This document shows positions 14,757 through 21,962 of a stretch of 45,611 bases of DNA, in pieces. The DNA lies in the NCBI GenBank assembly GCA_022766785.1, contig JALEOL010000059.1, positions 1-45,611 on the forward strand, read 5' to 3'. Made by a program: the position numbers and the translations under genes. The stretch's first letter is position 1, and each line of letters starts with the position of its first letter. The notes beneath the pieces are model-generated. The model was not told where the DNA came from and did no database searches. It was given only the letters and a program-made list of their open reading frames with translations. The DNA is from Oscillospiraceae bacterium (lineage in GTDB: Bacteria > Bacillota > Clostridia > Oscillospirales > Ruminococcaceae).

Positions 14757-15470
14757 ATGCTGATTTTCATATGCGACGACTCCAGGGCTGATCAGCTGCG
14801 GCTTGTCCGCAATATAAACAACTACGCAAAAGAAACGCGCGCTTCAGTGACCGTGCAGGTGTTCGACAACGCCGACGCCATGCTCGCCGAATACAAAAGG
14901 CGCAGCGATAAACCGTCGATCATTTTCCTCGACATATACATGGACGGCACCGACGGAATGAACGCCGCCCGGAAGCTTTCAGACCTCGGAATGGAAAACG
15001 GTCTGGTTTTCACCACATCGTCCGAGGAACACGCGCTCCAGGCGTTCAGCGTCGGTGCCGATGGATATCTGCACAAGCCGTTCACCGTGGAGGAATTCAA
15101 CCGTGCGATGAAGCGCTTCAAGCCGCTTTTCGCCGAGTCCCGGAGATATGTCACCGCGCAGTTCAACCGCCGGGAGACCCGTATCAGTCTCAGCAGCATT
15201 TATTATGCCGAGTCCGCCGGGCATTCCACCGTGTTCGTCACCGAAAACGGGCTTATTCGTTCCTCCGCGCCCCTTTGCAGCTATCTCCGCGAGTTCGACG
15301 GCTCCCCTGAATTCATCGTCTGCGGCAGAAGCCACATCATCAATCTGGACATGGCTGTGGGCTTTGACAAGGACAGCGGCAGGCTGGAGTTCCCGGACGG
15401 CAGCCTGGTATCAGTCCCCGTGAGACTACGCCGCGAGATACGCATGAAGTTACGGGAAAAGGGGCTGTGA
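14757..15470 (+). CDS. LytTR-family response regulator (AgrA/LytR type)
   Basis: 237 residues. Receiver domain 1-120: acidic pair DD at 7-8 (ICDDS), phospho-acceptor Asp in FLDIYMDGTDG, Thr in FTTSSEEHAL and Lys in HKPF. LytTR DNA-binding domain about 130-235 (YYAESAGHSTVFVTENG, FIVCGRSHIINLDMAV). Such regulators bind direct repeats upstream of virulence, bacteriocin or autolysis genes. GGAGG lies 4-5 nt before the ATG. One base separates it from the next gene, an HPt protein, so the two are cotranslated; no histidine kinase is in the window. Confidence 0.93.
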   Translation: MLIFICDDSRADQLRLVRNINNYAKETRASVTVQVFDNADAMLAEYKRRSDKPSIIFLDIYMDGTDGMNAARKLSDLGMENGLVFTTSSEEHALQAFSVGADGYLHKPFTVEEFNRAMKRFKPLFAESRRYVTAQFNRRETRISLSSIYYAESAGHSTVFVTENGLIRSSAPLCSYLREFDGSPEFIVCGRSHIINLDMAVGFDKDSGRLEFPDGSLVSVPVRLRREIRMKLREKGL

Positions 15471-15471
15471 G

Positions 15472-15996
15472 ATGTTCGCTGTTTTACTTTGCTTTGCGTG
15501 GAGCGCAGTTCTGCTGTGCCTGAAAGCTGCCGGGCTGAGAGTAAAGCTGTCGCTCTGCACACCCCCCGGCGCGACAGTTCACCATGGGGAGGACGCTCAG
15601 GCAGCGCAGGTACAGCCGCTGTATTTTGCAGAAACTGCCGGCGCGGTATCCGGGAGCGTTCTTCCGGACAGTCCGCTTATTGACACGCAAAAAGGACTGT
15701 TGTACTCCGACAACGACCCCGTTTTCTACCGGGAGCTGCTGGAAATGTTCATTGAAGAAGCACCGCTCTCCCTTGAAAAGCTGACTGCCGCTCTTTCCGA
15801 GGGAAACACTGCTCTTTACACCACGCTTGTCCACGGACTGAAGAACAACGCCCGCGGGATAGGCGCTGATACGGCGGCTGATATCTGCCTCATCGCAGAA
15901 CGAACAGCGCGCTCGGGCGATCCGGAGAAGCTCGCTGAACTGCATCACAAAGTGTGTAGTATCATCATTGAAACAGCAGGATCAGCAGAATTGTAA
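15472..15996 (+). CDS. Membrane-anchored HPt (histidine phosphotransfer) protein
   Basis: 174 residues. Residues 1-20 are a hydrophobic helix (LLCFAWSAVLLCL); 25-70 polar linker; 75-170 a four-helix HPt domain. The phosphorylatable histidine is in LVHGLKNNARGIGA, the standard HxLKxxA..xGA motif. HPt proteins pass phosphate between a hybrid kinase receiver and a response regulator. Here it directly follows a LytTR regulator (1-nt gap), suggesting it is the donor or sink for that protein. Downstream lie a MITE-like element and a terminator. Confidence 0.85.
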   Translation: MFAVLLCFAWSAVLLCLKAAGLRVKLSLCTPPGATVHHGEDAQAAQVQPLYFAETAGAVSGSVLPDSPLIDTQKGLLYSDNDPVFYRELLEMFIEEAPLSLEKLTAALSEGNTALYTTLVHGLKNNARGIGADTAADICLIAERTARSGDPEKLAELHHKVCSIIIETAGSAEL

Positions 15997-16000
15997 ATCT

Positions 16001-16176
16001 AAGGAAGCACTGAATAAATCACGCCTGACGGCTTGGTACGCATCTTACTTGCATATTTTCCGTCATCTTGCACAAATTTCGCTTGACGGGCGGCAGCCCG
16101 CCTGCACTCAATTTATACAATCTGACGAAAAATCTGACTGCGCAATCTGCGCACCAGATTTAATCAGTGCTTCCTT
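16001..16176. mobile_element. MITE-like palindromic element, copy 2 (reverse orientation)
   Basis: Terminal inverted repeats of 20 bp with one mismatch (aaggaagcactgaataaatc at 16001-16020; complement 16157-16176). The roughly 100-bp core, reverse-complemented, matches the core of the element at 8357-8530 with scattered changes (for example the GCGCAGTCAGATTTTTCGTC stretch is identical). It starts 4 nt after the HPt stop codon, so it lies in that gene's 3' UTR. Flanks CTAA/TTAA may be a 4-bp target duplication. Confidence 0.8.
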
Positions 16177-16180
16177 AAAA

Positions 16181-16214
16181 AACAAATAGGCGCCAGACGC
16201 GGCGCCCATTTGTT
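16181..16214. terminator. Bidirectional terminator between convergent genes
   Basis: Stem AACAAATAGGCGCC (16181-16194) / GGCGCCCATTTGTT (16201-16214) with one mismatch and a 6-nt loop; A/T-rich tracts on both sides. Serves the HPt gene and the C11 protease gene. Confidence 0.85.
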
Positions 16215-16232
16215 TTATATTTACCAAACCAA

Positions 16233-18389
16233 TCAATAATATGATAATTCGTCAGGGTCGTAGAATACTCCCCCCGTGCCGTCGCAGGTGAATGTCACGC
16301 TGTCAGTGAGGTAGTAGTTGCCGAATACGTCATACAGCGTCATGGAGTAGTAGTATACGCCCTCCTCCAACGGCTCGTACTCGATCGTGAGGTCATTGCT
16401 GAAGTAAACAGGATCGCCGTAGAAACTGCTGGTCTCCGCGCCGCTGTAGTCGTAGGTCGTATATGCAGGCTCTATCACATCTCCCGGCTGGAGGGTTACC
16501 GTATCTCTTGCCGCGGCGCCGGTCTCAGCGTCGATGCCGTCCCATGTGCCCAGGAAGTTCCAGGTATAGGTGTTCCAGTCGTACTCGATACGCAGGTTGG
16601 TGTCCACGCCGTTCAGCCTTACCGGGGCGGTGTAAATGCTCCTGTCCTCAGTAACGCCGACTGTGGTTATCGCAAGCGGCCAGCCGCCGAGAGAAGGCCA
16701 GTCCCCCTCAAATGCGTCAGTGATAGTTCCGGTGTCGTAATCAATATTCACCTCGTCGTCCTCGCCGAGATAAATAAGGCACTCCAGCTCCTCAATGTCC
16801 ATGAACATAGTGCAGGTCGCGTAGTTGAACGCGCTCATGTCGTCCAGCTGTACGGTATATGTTCCGTCTTCGTCAAAGAATACCGACCCTGTGATAGTGT
16901 CCGCGCTGCTTGCGCCGGTGGTGTCCGGGTCGTAATCCGGAACATAGTCCTCGCCCCAGAAATCGTCGCAGTCATCATACAATTCGCTGTTTGAATAATC
17001 GGACACGTCAGCGCCGGTGCTTCCGTAGCCTATCTCATCGACAAGCGCGAGATAATAAGCGCTGGTGCATACACCGGAGAATACCGAAAGCTCGGTGGAT
17101 CCGTCAAAGTACAGCGGATAATACAGCGCAAGTCCGCCGGCGCCGCTGTGGTTCCTTCCGGTGATATTATGTATAACTGCTTTGTCAAGCGCGTTGATCG
17201 CGTCCGCCGCCGAGGGAGCATACTGCTGTACCTGTAACAGAAATCCCCGGAGATCCACCATGTTGGTATAGCCCTCAGTACGGTTGTTTCCGCCGAAATT
17301 GTCCGTGCTGAACGCCGCCCTCGCAACGCTGTTAAGGTCGCTGTATTCGTACAGCTCCTTCGCCGTCTGATCGAAAGCAGTGAGCAGAGCGTCCAGCTTT
17401 GACAGGTCGGTTATCGCGAAGGTAGCTCCCTCATAGTCGCCGTTATCCACGCAGTGCTGGTAATAGCTCTCGCACTGCATTTCACCGAGACTGCTGCCGT
17501 CAGCGTCCGGGTTCCGGGCGAGGAAGTTCGCAATATCGGTATAGTTCCAGCCTCCGCCCGGCTCGGTCTCCTGAGAGGCGAACATGTATCTTGCATAGGG
17601 CACAAGTATATTCGCGGTCTCCAGCGTACTCATCAGGCACGCGTCAAAGCCGATAAACTCAAACTTATCGGTCATCTGGTCATAGACGGAATTCAGCGCC
17701 GAGTCTATCTCGCTTAATGAAAGGCTGTCGCCGTCATAATTCTCGTCAAAGCACACGCCGCTGATACTTCCGCCGCCGTGGTTCCAGAAAACCAGACCCA
17801 TTCTCTTTGCCGGGTAATTATCAACGCCCCAGGAAACAAAGTCCTCCAGCGTGTCCTGGCTGCCCATTGAAGCGCCGGGAAGCTCCTCGACAAGCTGAAT
17901 GTCTCCGTCAACATTCACCCACCTCTGGAGCTTTGTGCTGAAGATGCCGGTGCCCTCATACCACTGCTGAGCGCCGCCGGTCTGGATAACGAACTGCACA
18001 TCTTCGCTGTAATCCCCCGAGACCATCTCGCTCAGGTCTATCGTAGCGGCGTTATAATCGGACTCAAGGTCGGAGCCGCACAGGTACACCAGAATAGTCC
18101 AGCCGCTCTCCCCCATGGGAACAGAATTACTGCGTGTGCGGCGGTTTATTGTGAGATCTCCGCTGCTCAGGGAAAGCTGGGTGGCGCTGTCGGTGAACAC
18201 CCTGCCCTCGTTGTCGTATTCCGGCTCCTGGTACAGAGAGTCGCTCTCGGATACCGTATAGCTGCTTTCCGAAGCCGCGTTTCCGATTTCTTCATCGTCC
18301 TGATACCCAACGTCCATTTTACCGGAGCAGCCGCTCATCGACAGGACGAGCGCCGCTGTAACGGCAGCGACAGATTTCTTGAATTTCAT
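16233..18389 (-). CDS. Clostripain-family (C11) cysteine protease lipoprotein
   Basis: 718 residues. N-terminus is a lipoprotein signal (VLSMSGC, lipidated Cys21), so it is tethered outside the cell. The C11 caspase-like core runs from about 95 (WTILVYLCGSDLES) to about 480 (GLALYYPLYF); catalytic His204 (FWNHGGG) and Cys251 (FDACLMS) are both present. C11 enzymes cut after Arg or Lys and often self-activate. Residues about 520-718 are beta-rich and acidic. Start at the ATG with AAGGAGATATC upstream; the extra in-frame codons upstream are leader RNA. It has a consensus promoter and a 170-nt structured leader. Confidence 0.93.
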   Translation of the reverse strand: MKFKKSVAAVTAALVLSMSGCSGKMDVGYQDDEEIGNAASESSYTVSESDSLYQEPEYDNEGRVFTDSATQLSLSSGDLTINRRTRSNSVPMGESGWTILVYLCGSDLESDYNAATIDLSEMVSGDYSEDVQFVIQTGGAQQWYEGTGIFSTKLQRWVNVDGDIQLVEELPGASMGSQDTLEDFVSWGVDNYPAKRMGLVFWNHGGGSISGVCFDENYDGDSLSLSEIDSALNSVYDQMTDKFEFIGFDACLMSTLETANILVPYARYMFASQETEPGGGWNYTDIANFLARNPDADGSSLGEMQCESYYQHCVDNGDYEGATFAITDLSKLDALLTAFDQTAKELYEYSDLNSVARAAFSTDNFGGNNRTEGYTNMVDLRGFLLQVQQYAPSAADAINALDKAVIHNITGRNHSGAGGLALYYPLYFDGSTELSVFSGVCTSAYYLALVDEIGYGSTGADVSDYSNSELYDDCDDFWGEDYVPDYDPDTTGASSADTITGSVFFDEDGTYTVQLDDMSAFNYATCTMFMDIEELECLIYLGEDDEVNIDYDTGTITDAFEGDWPSLGGWPLAITTVGVTEDRSIYTAPVRLNGVDTNLRIEYDWNTYTWNFLGTWDGIDAETGAAARDTVTLQPGDVIEPAYTTYDYSGAETSSFYGDPVYFSNDLTIEYEPLEEGVYYYSMTLYDVFGNYYLTDSVTFTCDGTGGVFYDPDELSYY

Positions 18390-18468
18390 ATGATATCTCC
18401 TTGATTCGCCAGCCTGACTGAAATGATCCGGAACTGCTAAAATTAAGGCAACACCGCACATAATAATA

Positions 18469-18497
18469 CAGCCCACCGATCAGGCAACGGCAGGCTG
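18469..18497 (-). promoter_or_regulatory. Strong hairpin in the C11 protease leader
   Basis: On the minus-strand RNA, CAGCCUGCCG pairs with CGGUGGGCUG over 10 bp including two G-U pairs, with a 9-nt loop. No U-run follows, so it is not a terminator. Another hairpin (ATGCAGTC / GACTTGCAT) lies upstream near 18532-18553. A cis-regulatory role is inference. Confidence 0.45.
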
Positions 18498-18568
18498 CAC
18501 TTACCCTTGCGGGAGGAGAAAGCTGAACACAAATGCAAGTCAACCGGACTGCATCGTGCTACTTTGAT

Positions 18569-18597
18569 ATTGTATCACATTTGACCATTGTTGTCAA
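18569..18597 (-). promoter_or_regulatory. Promoter of the C11 protease gene
   Basis: Minus strand TTGACA (18592-18597), 17-bp spacer, TACAAT (18569-18574) with upstream TGTGA (extended -10). Transcription start near 18562. Confidence 0.8.
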
Positions 18598-18856
18598 GAA
18601 ATTCTTCCTGAATGTTGATTTTCTCTTCCTGTTTGTCGATTTTTGCCATATTATGGTTCAAGTCTGACCACTGTAACTTTTCCCGGAACTGATACTTATC
18701 CTTATTCAAAAATCCTTTATTGAGAAATGACATTTACTATAAAGCCGGCGGCGCTGAGCAAATGTGGCTTTTTGCACAAAAAAATCTACCGAAAATGCAG
18801 ACATTTCACAAATTTTTGAAATATATAAAAAAACGCTTTCCTTTAGAGGAATTTTG

Positions 18857-18865
18857 TGATAGAAT
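18857..18865 (+). promoter_or_regulatory. Extended -10 promoter of minD-mgsA
   Basis: TGA-TAGAAT (18857-18865) without a good -35 box. It would give a leader of about 80 nt before minD. The rest of the 18598-18950 interval is AT-rich and shows no gene that I can support. Confidence 0.45.
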
Positions 18866-18950
18866 ATATATGGGCAATAATGTTAACATGTTTATTGCGC
18901 TGTTCTTACAAACGGCGCAGATAACTGAGATAGATTGAGAGGGGAATAAT

Positions 18951-19688
18951 ATGTCACAGATCATAGCGGTAACGGCAGGAAAAGGCGGCACCGGAAAGTC
19001 CACCACATCGGCAAATGTTGCGACGGCTCTTGCTGCTCTCGGCAAAAAGACTCTGGTGGTCGAGCTGGACTTCGGTCTGAGATGCCTGGATATAATGCTC
19101 GGCATAAAGGACAAGGTAAAGCACGACATCGGTGAATACCTCGAGGGCAAGATCGACATACTGACAGCCACCACCAAGGTTGACCGCGTTGATAATCTGT
19201 ATCTTGTCTGTGCGACAAGGAACCCGTTCATTGACATCAACCCCGAAAAGATCATGGAAGTATGCGAAGAAATGCGCAAGCACTTCGACTACATAATAAT
19301 GGATACTGCCGGCATAGGAAGCTCGGTGTTCAGCGTTATCAAGGCGGCGGAGCTTATCCTGATGGTAACGACCCCCGATACCGTGTGCGTTCGTGACGGT
19401 GCTATCCTGTCAGACTTCCTTTATGTGAAGAACTGCACGAACCAGCGTCTCGTTATCAACAAGGTAAGCCCTAACTTCAAGGACGAGGAGATCCTTTACG
19501 ACCTTGACGAGGTCATGGATAACGTAGGTATCCCGCTTGTAGGCGTAGTCCCCGAGGACATCAACATCAAGGTATGCGGAGCAAAGGGACAGCCCCTGCC
19601 GCCCAACTGCGGAGGTGCGAAGGCTTATGCCGCTATCGCAAGACGTATTCTCGGTGAAGATGTTCCGCTTACTATAAATATCAATTAA
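18951..19688 (+). CDS. minD: MinD/ParA-type ATPase, septum-site determination
   Basis: 245 residues. Deviant Walker A KGGTGKST at 11-18, switch I region [14 protein letters not shown], Walker [11 protein letters not shown]. These match MinD. MinD oscillates or polarises with MinC to block polar division. The usual C-terminal amphipathic membrane-targeting helix is not obvious: after [11 protein letters not shown] the protein ends in TININ. No minC or minE is adjacent. Ribosome site GAGGGG before ATG. It is followed after 14 bp by mgsA, a neighbour pair common in clostridia (minD ... mgsA). Confidence 0.85.
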   Translation: MSQIIAVTAGKGGTGKSTTSANVATALAALGKKTLVVELDFGLRCLDIMLGIKDKVKHDIGEYLEGKIDILTATTKVDRVDNLYLVCATRNPFIDINPEKIMEVCEEMRKHFDYIIMDTAGIGSSVFSVIKAAELILMVTTPDTVCVRDGAILSDFLYVKNCTNQRLVINKVSPNFKDEEILYDLDEVMDNVGIPLVGVVPEDINIKVCGAKGQPLPPNCGGAKAYAAIARRILGEDVPLTININ

Positions 19689-19702
19689 GGGGGGAAGTTC
19701 AC

Positions 19703-20101
19703 TTGGTTATTGCACTGATAGCTCATGATTCTAAAAAAGAACTGATGGTACAGTTCTGTATCGCATACTGTGGTATACTCAGCCGGCACGATATCCGCGC
19801 CACAGGCACCACCGGAAAACTTGTAGCAGAAGCCACAGGTCTGCACATACAGCGTTTTTTAAGCGGCTCCCAGGGCGGAGACCAGCAGCTTGCCTCCAGT
19901 ATCTCCTGCAACGAGATCGACCTGCTGATATTCTTCCGCGATCCGCTCAACGCAAAATCCCATGAGCCTAACGACATAAATCTTCTGAGACTGTGCGATG
20001 TTCACAATATTCCCGTTGCAACCAACATCGCCACCGCCGAGGCGCTTATCCACGCACTTGAACGCGGCGACCTTGACTGGCGCGAATATATGCGAAGCTG
20101 A
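19703..20101 (+). CDS. mgsA: Methylglyoxal synthase
   Basis: 132 residues, typical Firmicutes length. Converts dihydroxyacetone phosphate to methylglyoxal and phosphate, a glycolytic overflow bypass. Conserved landmarks: [10 protein letters not shown] (substrate His), ATGTTGKL (phosphate loop), GSQGGDQQ (catalytic Asp), FFRDPL and [12 protein letters not shown]. The start is a TTG preceded by AAGGGGGG; no ATG fits. It is cotranscribed with minD, and ends 8 bp before repeat copy B. Confidence 0.95.
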   Translation: MVIALIAHDSKKELMVQFCIAYCGILSRHDIRATGTTGKLVAEATGLHIQRFLSGSQGGDQQLASSISCNEIDLLIFFRDPLNAKSHEPNDINLLRLCDVHNIPVATNIATAEALIHALERGDLDWREYMRS

Positions 20102-20109
20102 TCATTTTC

Positions 20110-20271
20110 ATACTAATAACCGTTTAAACGAAGGAAAAGATTTGCTGAAAGACAGTACTGATATCTAGGAAAAGAAACGCAGGCGTACTGTATGTACGTC
20201 AAGTTTCTTTGACGACGATAACGGTGCTGGATTTCGGCAAAGATTTCCTGAGTTTAAATGGTTATTAGTAT
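20110..20271. repeat. Palindromic repeat of type ATACTAATAACC, copy B (intact)
   Basis: 162 bp with 20-bp ends ATACTAATAACCGTTTAAAC and complement with one change (20110-20129 / 20252-20271). Interior arms also pair (AAAGAAAC with GTTTCTTT around a GTACATACAGTAC centre). It is in reverse orientation to copy A at 10983-11261 and lacks the insertion found there. It lies between mgsA and its terminator. Confidence 0.8.
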
Positions 20272-20281
20272 CAGATATACG

Positions 20282-20311
20282 CTCTCCCTTTATGGGAGAG
20301 TTTTTATTTTT
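20282..20311 (+). terminator. Terminator of minD-mgsA
   Basis: Stem CTCTCCC (20282-20288) / GGGAGAG (20294-20300) followed by TTTTTATTTTT. Confidence 0.88.
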
Positions 20312-20349
20312 AAAGTGGAAATCGGAGCACTGATTTTAATCAGGCTTAT

Positions 20350-20380
20350 GAATAACAAACGGGAGGGTATTGCCCTCCCG
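20350..20380 (-). terminator. Terminator of the 20.4-29.0 kb minus-strand operon
   Basis: Stem CGGGAGGG (20360-20367) / CCCTCCCG (20373-20380); minus-strand tail TTTGTTATT. It lies 27 bp after the last gene of that operon. Confidence 0.8.
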
Positions 20381-20407
20381 AAATTGTTGTTTCAGCCAAT
20401 TGAAAGT

Positions 20408-20986
20408 TCACTTATCATCGTCATCATCAAGAAGTATCGACGGAGCTTTCTCCCGTGCCTTGACCGCCTGCTTATCCAGCCACTTGGGAATGTTGATAAG
20501 CATCGCGATCACCACCGCCATGACGGTCAGCGAAATACTCGGCATATAAAGCTGAGTGGGGCCAACCGTGATATCCGGATTTGCGGCGTAGGTCACAAAC
20601 AGATAATATGTCACCAGCGACCCTGCCATTGCGATGATATCGATCACCGCCGCGATCTTCGAATGCCCCAGCATGATAACGAACGTACCCACGATATAAA
20701 CGCAGGAAGATATCAGCCAGGATACCACACCGGGATTGTCCGCAACGCTCTCAATGAAGCTGCCCGAGTTCCAGATCACAACCGGCCCGAAAATTCCGAA
20801 CACAACACAACATATAGTCGTCACGATAAGCATGAGCACTTTCAGCGCGATCACCACGCCCTTTGCCATGCCCTCTCCCTGATCCGGCACGAAAAAGAAG
20901 AACTCGTCATGCTTTCTTTTCTCCTGCTTTCGGCTTACCTGCTCCGGCTTTTTCCCGGAACGAACGCTTTTCTTTTTCTTGCTCAT
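20408..20986 (-). CDS. Hypothetical four-helix membrane protein
   Basis: 192 residues. A very basic N-terminus (MSKKKKSVRSGKKPEQVSRKQEKRKHDE) precedes four hydrophobic segments (about 44-66, 85-105, 112-132 and 150-168) and an acidic tail (SILLDDDDDK). No family recognised. It starts one base after the stop of the DUF624/YesL gene, so it is translationally coupled to it and probably acts with it. Last gene of the operon. Confidence 0.75.
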   Translation of the reverse strand: MSKKKKSVRSGKKPEQVSRKQEKRKHDEFFFFVPDQGEGMAKGVVIALKVLMLIVTTICCVVFGIFGPVVIWNSGSFIESVADNPGVVSWLISSCVYIVGTFVIMLGHSKIAAVIDIIAMAGSLVTYYLFVTYAANPDITVGPTQLYMPSISLTVMAVVIAMLINIPKWLDKQAVKAREKAPSILLDDDDDK

Positions 20987-20987
20987 A

Positions 20988-21812
20988 TCACTTTATGACC
21001 TTTCCGCCCTTGTCCTGCTTTTGAATGACCATTGGAGCTTCCTCGCCGCCGCGATCCTCAAATATCACGTCCTCGTCATCCTCGTCCTCTTCCTCGGGAA
21101 GCTCGGGATTACGCAGCCCCTGCTGCTCGTAGAACGGGTTGATGATAAACTTCTGTATCGCAGGATAGCAGTTGAATACCGAAAGGAACGACAGCCATGC
21201 AAGCGGAAGTATCGGAAGCATGATGATCATCGGAACAAAGAACAGCCCCAGCAGAGCCAGCCAGATCAGGAAGAACGCCAGCGTGATGAGATTACCCTTG
21301 ATATTCACGAAAGCCAGTATCAGCGAATTCTTGAGTATCTGCGGCAGCTTGAGATTCAGCGCAACGATCTGTGGGAAGATGTAGAAGTTCATCATCAGAA
21401 CTACGATCTCCACAGCCATTACCAGAGCGTAATACAGCCAGTAGGGCTGATCCTGGTTATCCATGGTGGTGCTGAAAAACAGGAAACTGAACACCGCCAC
21501 ACAGATACACCACACATCAAATACGCCCACGCCGATGGACTGCCAGAAATTCTTCTTGAACGCCTTCCAGAAATCGTGGAAGATAAACTGCGGCCTTTCA
21601 AGGTAGATGTTTCGCATAAGCGAAGTCATAGCCGCCGTCGCCGGCCCGAATGTCACTATCGGGATACAGAACAGGACATAGATAAAGTTTATCTCGAAAA
21701 ATACCCAGAACTTGTTCGCAAACATCTCCCAGAAACGGAAGAACGGCTTCTTCTGCTTGCCGTGCTTTGCTACGCCGGAGCCTGCGACATTATGTTTGTA
21801 AAATAACCCCAT
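20988..21812 (-). CDS. YesL/DUF624 family membrane protein
   Basis: 274 residues with five to six transmembrane helices. The DUF624 motif FIYVLFCIPIVTFGPATAAMTSLMRNIYLER is clear near residue 42-75. YesL-type proteins are often encoded beside ABC sugar transporters or glycan-use genes; their role is unknown. The C-terminal 45 residues are acidic and disordered (EEEDEDDEDVIFED), which is unusual for the family. Ribosome site AAAGGAATATC. A 35-residue membrane peptide and a CotH gene lie just upstream in the operon. Confidence 0.85.
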   Translation of the reverse strand: MGLFYKHNVAGSGVAKHGKQKKPFFRFWEMFANKFWVFFEINFIYVLFCIPIVTFGPATAAMTSLMRNIYLERPQFIFHDFWKAFKKNFWQSIGVGVFDVWCICVAVFSFLFFSTTMDNQDQPYWLYYALVMAVEIVVLMMNFYIFPQIVALNLKLPQILKNSLILAFVNIKGNLITLAFFLIWLALLGLFFVPMIIMLPILPLAWLSFLSVFNCYPAIQKFIINPFYEQQGLRNPELPEEEDEDDEDVIFEDRGGEEAPMVIQKQDKGGKVIK

Positions 21813-21839
21813 GATATTCCTTTCTCAATGCCGTGAAGA

Positions 21840-21947
21840 TCAATACAGAAATCCCTGAAAGATCACTCCCAGCACCATTATCACTGCCAAAATTAGTGCA
21901 ACAACGCGAAAGACCTTCATCATTCGTTCGCGCTTTTTTTCGTTCAT
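21840..21947 (-). CDS. Small single-helix membrane peptide, 35 aa
   Basis: MNEKKRERMMKVFRVVALI... encodes 35 residues: a basic N-terminal dozen, one hydrophobic helix (VFRVVALILAVIMVLGVIF) and a short end. AAAGGAG lies 7 nt before the ATG. It fits exactly between the CotH stop (16 bp) and the DUF624 start (27 bp) with no overlap, which supports reality. It resembles small firmicute membrane peptides of the DUF4044 kind, but I cannot confirm that. Function unknown. Confidence 0.7.
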   Translation of the reverse strand: MNEKKRERMMKVFRVVALILAVIMVLGVIFQGFLY

Positions 21948-21962
21948 TCTGCGCTCCTTTCG

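Noticed and set aside
18720-18938. Plus-strand open frame of 72 codons upstream of minD
   Set aside because: No ribosome site, AT-rich low-information sequence, and it contains the likely minD promoter.
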